A DNA stretch of 12,317 nucleotides from Pleurotus djamor (Eukaryota; Basidiomycota; Agaricomycetes; Agaricales; Pleurotaceae), in NCBI GenBank assembly GCA_029747585.1, contig JAPEVF010001214.1, positions 1 through 12,317 of the forward strand, given 5' to 3'. The notes beneath the pieces were generated by a model. The model was not told the origin of the DNA. It did no database searches and saw nothing but the letters and a program-made list of their open reading frames with translations. Shown here piece by piece: positions 8,626 to 12,317 of the stretch (positions are counted from its first letter, which is position 1; each line of letters begins with the position of its first letter). The translations under genes and the position numbers were made by a program.

Positions 8626-9892
8626 TCAAAATGTTCGGACGGCGTTTACATCGGACGTGATTCCTGATTCCGGTAAAGTAACGCTAACGGTGTGCCACCA
8701 CTGCTCCCACCAAGTTCGTCTAGTGGGAAGCATGACCAGCTGTGCATCCCTCGTCCCTCGAACAAGTCTGTTTACGCGGACGGCCGGCGATGGAAGCGTA
8801 GGTGAATCAACCACCCGAAGCAAAGGAAACATGTCAAAAAGCCTGAGCTTATGAGCTCTGGGAGTCGACTCTACTCCAGGATTCCATCCATATACGTTGA
8901 TGTACTCAACGACACAAGATGACAGTGATTTAAAGTGTTCCGCACGAATGGTACCCTTGAATTAGACGGGAAAAAGGGAATTCGTCGTCAAAACCGGTGA
9001 CTGTTCATGCTTTGATACGATTGCCACTCACTTTAATGGCCCGGCATTCTATCTTGATCAACCGAACTACCTCTAGATACTGGGCAATATCAGATAAAAA
9101 CGCTGACGCATCGAAGCAGCTGATGCTAAGAGTTTGTATCCGGCGAAAGAATGCCAGTGGATTGGGGAGAAGCTCTATCCGAAATGTCTGGAAACGGCCA
9201 TCGAGCATTAGATGCTCGATACCCCGACCCCTTTGAGCTATCGCAGTAGCCGTCATTGCATTGGAGCACCCAAATTCACGCAACTCGGGCAGGGAGATCG
9301 AGGGTAGCGATCGTATTCCGGGATTATTGTTCTGCTTGAGTATTAGGGATTGGATGCTCGGTTGTCGGCTAAGTAGGTTCTCAACATTCTCCGCCATCCA
9401 TTCACCGTGTAGGTGAAGATGGGTGAGCTTTGCCGATGAGGGGACGGACTCGAGGATTGTGTGCCTTGTGACGGGTATGAAGATCATCACAGAAAGGCGT
9501 TCTAGGTTTGTGAGAGAGGCTAAGATCGCGGGGAGGTTGTTGTAGATCGAATTCATTGATTGGGTGTCTGATGGTGGGTATACGGCGAGGGCTTTTACAT
9601 ACGAAGCCAAAGGTTTCTGCGGATCGCAAAGTATGGATCGAAGCTGTTTGATGCGACGCCGAAAGTTGGATTGATTATTATCAGGACCGACGCTGACCGA
9701 TACCTCTTCGTAGAATATGGGTACAGCGAGCCTGTGGACTTCGCGAGAGACAAAAAGCATCACGTAGAGAAGGCTTGGCTTGATATCCACAATCTCTTGG
9801 AAGATTTGTAGCCATAATTCCACAGGAAGTCGACTGTAGATGTCGAAAACAGGGAGCAGTGGTGGGGGGCGACGAAAGATATTGAAGAGCAT
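8626..9892 (-). CDS. F-box-like protein with leucine-rich C-terminal region
   Basis: Two exons (9892-9032 and 8955-8626) are joined by a 76-nt GTGAGT...TTCAAG phase-0 intron (8956-9031) containing a CTAAT branch-like site; the product is 396 aa. An F-box-like segment lies near the N-terminus (about 19-66: 'YSRLPVELWLQIFQEIV' then 'LLYVMLFVSREVHRLAVPIFY'). After it come irregular leucine-rich stretches ('LTNLERLSV', 'LTHLHLHGEWM', 'PSIQSLILKQN', 'IEHLMLDGRF', 'RRIQTLSISCF'), the layout of the large Agaricomycete F-box family. Such proteins usually link substrates to SCF ubiquitin ligases; the substrate is unknown. ATG 9892 is chosen because the F-box follows directly. An in-frame ATG at 10045 would add 51 unremarkable residues and leave only 28 nt after the upstream gene. 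The gene ends 141 nt before the galactokinase ATG, so its 3' end shares that promoter DNA. Confidence 0.75.
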
Positions 9893-10073
9893 TGAAATGA
9901 GCGTGTTCGTGGCTAGAGACAAGCGAGAGATGCACATGAAAATACAAGTTGCTGGGCCTCTTGGCTTAGTTAGGAGAGTCCCTAAGGATGGACGTTGCTG
10001 AGTGTATTTGCAAGCCGCCAGAATTGACTTTCTTTGTAATTCCATTTATGGAGAGTTAAACACTTGTATGACG

Positions 10074-12317
10074 TTACGCAGTGTCTGTGACCTTTCCTTT
10101 TCCCTTGCAAACTTTCTTGTGTTCCTTCCAATGGACGAGCTGATGCTCGGCGGAGCAATACCTGGCAGATTTGCAGTTGCTACACACTAGCGTGGTTCCC
10201 AAGTTGCAAATCTGGCATTTGTCCACGGATAGTGGGTCAGATGACGAGCTTGCTTCTTCGGAGGCGCTTTGGCTGACACTTGACTTCAAAGGCACAAGAG
10301 GGATGTTCTCCACAGTGGTCGAGGGAGAAGCGACATGGGGAGAATGGCTCTGTGCGGCGCTTCCGCCCTGGGTTGGTGGTGAGATTGGAACAGTCGTCGG
10401 GACATCCGGTTTGTCGGAGGGGTTAGCGTCAGGGGAAGGGACAATGGTAGAGGTGTGAGGAGTAGGCGCCGCTGATTTATTGGCATCGCTGTGCGGAGGC
10501 TGCGAGGGTCCAGAAGGACCTGGCGCCGGGGCAACAGTTGTAGGTTGAATTCCAGGACCTTTGCCTTTATCATCGTCGTCTGGGCCATACCCAAGGTCCA
10601 GAGGATTCCTATCAACGAAGTCTTGCCATCTTCGTCTCTCGGATTCGGTGAGAATATATGTGAACCACCTGGGAAACCAATGTGGGCGCCGCCGTTCCGA
10701 GTCAGTGAGAAGACCCCTCTCTATCTCTACCAACAACATGGCCATTTGGCGAATCCAAATATTCCGACTCTGAGGTTGAGGAATGAGCAAAGGCAGGCCG
10801 AAATAAAACGTGGAGCACGTACTTTGAGATCAGCAGCTTCAACCTTGAGATTGAGGAGTGCGATGAGACAATTGAGGAGGAGTATGGAGACGACGACGGT
10901 GAAGATGGCACGAAGGATACGGATTGTTACTAACTCGTCTTTCCATGGGTCGAGAGAATTAAAGTCGTTTGACATGAAGGTAATCATTTCACCAAGCGCC
11001 CTCCCATAGTCGGTGAATGGGTTGGAAACGTCTGGTGGGCTCTCTGCTTGTAATAAAAAGAAAGGAACGAAGGTGAACCCTGCATGATACGGTCAGAATA
11101 ACGATCCCAGTGTAAGCGAGGCGCACGAACCAACGATGAATGTTGCCAAAAGGCATAAAAATGGGAGCACTCCTCTTGTCATCTCCGTCAGCAATATCAT
11201 GAGTGTACCAGACTGCTCAAACACCCGCGAGGACAGGATCATATCTACCCAAAGTATGGGGATCGAATAGGCTATGAACGCCCTGGGCGGTGTGCGTCGC
11301 GCGAGCACCATAACTGCCATGGTAGTTGACAGCGCAACGGCTCCGATATCAAAGTAATTGTATATGGAACGGAAGAACAACCAAGTTCCCCGCATTTGAC
11401 GAAGTTTCTGAAAAGCCAAGAAGGCAATGACACCAAGTTGAATCCCGGCGAGGACAAGGGCTGCAGTGGACTGGCTTCCGTCAGCCGTAAGTATACTGAG
11501 GGCCAGTTGCAAAGCAACATTGACTAGTAACGGAAGAGCAACGCGCTGCAAGTAAATCGCCCGCCCGAACGTGTCCATCTTCCAGGTAACCAGTTTCTCA
11601 AACCAGATTACGGTAAGGAGAGAGAACTGTAATTCGCGGTCATCAAGTCGCAGAACCTCTTCAACGAAGCTAGTGAAAGGACTAGAGAGGCGAGGATGGG
11701 TCACCGGGCGATACGGGCGAGCACCGAGTGGGAGGTTTGCTTTCTTCGTGTGCTTGTAAAACGCAGGACCAGCAAGTTCGTAAAACACGCTCGATGGCTC
11801 CGAGTTCCAGTTCCTCATCACATATGGTAAACCATGAATGCGATATTTGTGAAGGCAAAACCCGTCGAGCGGGATCGTGACCGTCCTTGAGTTGGCCAAC
11901 CCGGCGCTCTTAGGAGAGCTGGAGGGGATGCGGAACAAACTCAAAATGAAAGCAACGACGCCAAGGATAATGACCCAGGCGAGCTCCAGATAGGGATGTC
12001 TATAGAGCCAAACCCTAAATTTTTCCTTCCGTTCCAATGCCTTGGCGAAAACTTCGACTCCCTGGTTATTGGGTATGTGGAAGTCAAAGAGAGCCATGTG
12101 TCGCATGAGTGACAAAATGCCAAGTGGTCGAGCTCGACAGAGTGAGGGCATCGAGCAGCTGATTGCTTGAGAATTGGTTATAAGGAGGGACTTCGACTGG
12201 TGGTACCGCTTCAGAAAGGAGTCCACAAACGCCGTGCTCTGACAAAGAGCATCGATGTCAGCTGCACAGCTCAGTAGACTTTGAAATGGGGTGTCATTCT
12301 CATCGTAGGTTCTATCG
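10074..12317 (-). CDS. TRP-like cation channel with C-terminal MYND zinc finger (5' partial)
   Basis: Three exons are visible: 12316-11131 (open to the window edge), 11079-10823 and 10769-10074. They are joined by GT-AG introns 11080-11130 and 10770-10822, giving at least 712 aa. The N-terminal part may contain ankyrin-like repeats ('DTPFQSLLSCA', 'DFHIPNNQGVEVFAKAL'). Several membrane segments follow, including 'AWVIILGVVAFILSLF', a TRP-like 'FRSIYNYFDIGAV' and 'GVLPFLCLLATFIVGFTFVP' (S5-like). Then come a re-entrant pore region ('EMITFMSNDFNSLDPW') and an S6-like helix ('RILRAIFTVVVSILLLNCL'). The cytosolic tail runs through 'IWIRQMAMLLVEIERGLL', an acidic patch and about 120 Pro/Ser/Thr-rich residues to a MYND finger at 10107-10217. 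Channel tail and finger share one uninterrupted exon. Cation transport is inferred from family resemblance; selectivity and membrane are unknown. The true start lies outside the window. Confidence 0.8.
10107..10217 (-). other. MYND-type zinc finger coding segment
   Basis: The 37 residues fit C-x2-C-x7-C-x2-C-x5-C-x3-H-x7-H-x3-C, including 'CQIC', 'CSNC', 'RYCSAEHQ' and 'HWKEHKKVC'. The sixth ligand, usually Cys, is His here, which can still bind zinc. MYND fingers normally bind proline-rich peptides or partner proteins. Ten residues follow before the stop. Confidence 0.85.

Noticed and set aside
9893..10045. Longer F-box protein from ATG 10045
   Set aside because: It would begin 28 nt after the channel stop codon and add 51 residues without recognisable features; ATG 9892 directly precedes the F-box.
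12226..12317. Start of the channel gene at 12226
   Set aside because: The codon there is GTG, and the frame stays open upstream to the window edge (12316), so the gene is 5'-partial rather than starting here.

Overview
The window looks like a gene-dense stretch of a filamentous basidiomycete genome, probably an Agaricomycete. The reasons are the many short GT-AG introns (46-78 nt), the small intergenic gaps, and the mix of an F-box/leucine-rich protein, a MYND zinc finger and a multi-intron galactokinase. I rebuilt six genes by hand-splicing. All six lie on the minus strand, so they are transcribed from right to left. Every exon boundary below was inferred from splice signals, reading phase and family motifs; there is no transcript evidence.

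From right to left: (1) a TRP-like cation channel, cut by the right window edge, with a MYND zinc finger on its C-terminal tail (10074 to beyond 12317); (2) an F-box-type protein (8626-9892); (3) a complete ten-exon galactokinase (6301-8484) whose active-site motifs are partly encoded by 8-nt and 16-nt microexons; (4) an aldose 1-epimerase (mutarotase, 4848-6105) that lacks the family's C-terminal part; (5) a large SMP/PH-domain lipid-transfer protein of the Nvj2/TEX2 family (1250-4835); (6) a small Roadblock-fold protein resembling LAMTOR2/Ego3 of the Ragulator/EGO complex (250-974).

The centre is a two-gene galactose unit. The mutarotase would supply alpha-D-galactose and galactokinase would phosphorylate it, the first two steps of the Leloir pathway. 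The galactokinase promoter carries a TATA box and, just upstream, a CGG-N11-CCG palindrome with the spacing of a Gal4-type zinc-cluster site. The mutarotase stops resembling its family after about 281 residues. Its stop codon is only 12 nt before the start codon of the Nvj2-like gene, which suggests a rearrangement or an overlapping/bicistronic transcript.

The remaining stretches are all under 300 nt: 1-249, 975-1249, 6106-6300, 8485-8625 and 9893-10073. Apart from the promoter and 3'-end motifs listed, I see nothing in them. I found no tRNA, rRNA, transposon, CRISPR array or long repeat.
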